Below, in pieces: positions 63,426 through 64,000 of a stretch of 64,000 nucleotides of DNA. Source of the DNA: DASTCZ01 sp035308165. GTDB lineage: Bacteria; Acidobacteriota; Terriglobia; Acidiferrales; UBA7541. Position 1 is the stretch's first letter; each line of letters opens with the position of its first letter. Location of the stretch: NCBI GenBank assembly GCA_035308165.1, contig DATGHC010000051.1:38107-102106 (forward strand), read 5' to 3'. The notes under the pieces are model-generated. The model saw nothing but the letters and a program-made list of their open reading frames with translations. It was not told the origin of the DNA and did no database searches. The translations under genes were made by a program, and so were the position numbers.

Positions 63426-63995
63426 ATGCTGAACATCGGAATCATCGTAGGTAGCACGCGACCGGGACGTAAGGCCGCGGCCGTGGCAAAGTGGGTGCTC
63501 GACATCCTGAAGACCCGGAACGACGCGGAGTTCGAGATTGTCGACATTGAAGATTACAAGCTGCCGCTCCTCGATGAACCCGTCCCACCCATGCGGCATC
63601 AGTACACGAATCAACATACGAAAACTTGGAGCGAGAAAATTGCCTCGCTCGACGCCTACATTTTCGTCACCCCCGAATACAATCACGGCACCTCGGCGGC
63701 ATTAAAGAACGCAATCGATTTTCTTTTCCACGAATGGAACAACAAGGCAGCGGGATTTGTTGGATACGGCGGTGCCGGCGGCGTCCGTGCAGTGGAGAAC
63801 TTGAGGCTGGTGATGGGCGAAATCCGGGTTGCCGACGTGCGAGCGCAGGTGGCGCTTTCGATGTTGACCGACTTCGAGAACTTCATGACCTTTAAGCCGC
63901 ACGAAAAGCACGACAAGGCCGTGCACTTGATGGCCGACGAGGTGATCGCGTGGGGCGGAGTATTGAAAACCTTAAGAAAAGCCCCTGAAAAATAA
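63426..63995 (+). CDS. NAD(P)H-dependent FMN reductase
   Basis: 189 residues with a GGAAGGGAGAG site before the ATG. It has the flavodoxin-like fold of the FMN_red family: phosphate loop GIIVGSTRPGRKAAAV at the start, then TPEYNHGTSAALKNAIDFL, the family's flavin-binding loop, and a VGYGGAGGVRAVENLRL loop. It reduces FMN (or quinones, azo dyes) with NAD(P)H in the cytoplasm. The length is normal. The gene is complete and ends six bases before the window edge; no operon partner is visible. Confidence 0.92.
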   Translation: MLNIGIIVGSTRPGRKAAAVAKWVLDILKTRNDAEFEIVDIEDYKLPLLDEPVPPMRHQYTNQHTKTWSEKIASLDAYIFVTPEYNHGTSAALKNAIDFLFHEWNNKAAGFVGYGGAGGVRAVENLRLVMGEIRVADVRAQVALSMLTDFENFMTFKPHEKHDKAVHLMADEVIAWGGVLKTLRKAPEK

Positions 63996-64000
63996 GCCGT

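Overview
This 64 kb window is an ordinary chromosomal stretch, moderately GC-rich, with about 45 protein genes on both strands and one tRNA gene. I see no rRNA, prophage, intact insertion sequence or CRISPR array. The gene mix points to the phylum Acidobacteriota (Terriglobia/Koribacter-like soil bacteria). The signs are a VWFA-related secreted protein of the type frequent in that phylum, a large secreted protein with choice-of-anchor-D repeats, secreted S9, M28 and amidohydrolase enzymes, PilZ proteins with a VNAHGAL-type motif, and many secreted glycosidases. This placement is an inference from family content; no marker gene is present to prove it.

Layout. 1-14 kb: a metallophosphoesterase cut by the window edge, a secreted M28B peptidase, a small coiled-coil protein, a secreted clan GH-A glycosidase beside an RmlD-like reductase, a DEAD-box helicase, and an amidohydrolase followed by an S9 peptidase. 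A tRNA with anticodon CAT (probably tRNA-Ile2) follows. 14-29 kb: an OmpA-like envelope protein, galK-galT divergent from a secreted GH31 glycosidase, a membrane/aminopropyltransferase fusion, a TPR protein, an ABC exporter pair, a glycogen-debranching-type enzyme and a CMD protein. 29-33 kb: an MBL-fold hydrolase with a PilZ-like tail, a gene-free stretch of degenerate repeats, and a membrane-embedded alpha/beta hydrolase. 33-38 kb: a DUF4185 protein with a sulfatase, and two secreted beta-propellers. 38-46 kb: an overlapping cyclopropane synthase/flavin reductase pair, a TMEM175-type channel, a DoxX-like membrane protein, an SDR and a CDF metal exporter. 46-56 kb: a VWA protein, a small zinc ribbon, a STAS protein, a DUF1015 protein, a HAD phosphatase, then sugar-nucleotide genes (two epimerases and a UDP-sugar dehydrogenase) with a PilZ and a DUF3108 gene. 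56-64 kb: a 1734-residue secreted phosphoesterase with eight choice-of-anchor repeats and a propeller, a broken REP-associated transposase remnant, a secreted hypothetical protein and an FMN reductase.

How the genes fit together. Secreted glycosidases (GH-A, GH31, sulfatase) could release galactose and other sugars. GalT, GalK and GalE complete the Leloir route, and the debranching enzyme suggests glycogen use. The 50.7-55.7 kb genes would supply UDP-hexoses and UDP-uronic acids for surface polysaccharide, with PilZ as a possible c-di-GMP input. The peptidases and propellers fit a protein- and polysaccharide-scavenging heterotroph.

The least explained parts are the degenerate repeat tract at about 30.6-31.1 kb, the MBL-PilZ fusion, the hydrolase split by a membrane domain, the homogenised 330-bp repeats of the giant gene, and a set of starts with a -10-like hexamer 6-9 bp upstream that look leaderless. 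I found no convincing new multi-gene system.
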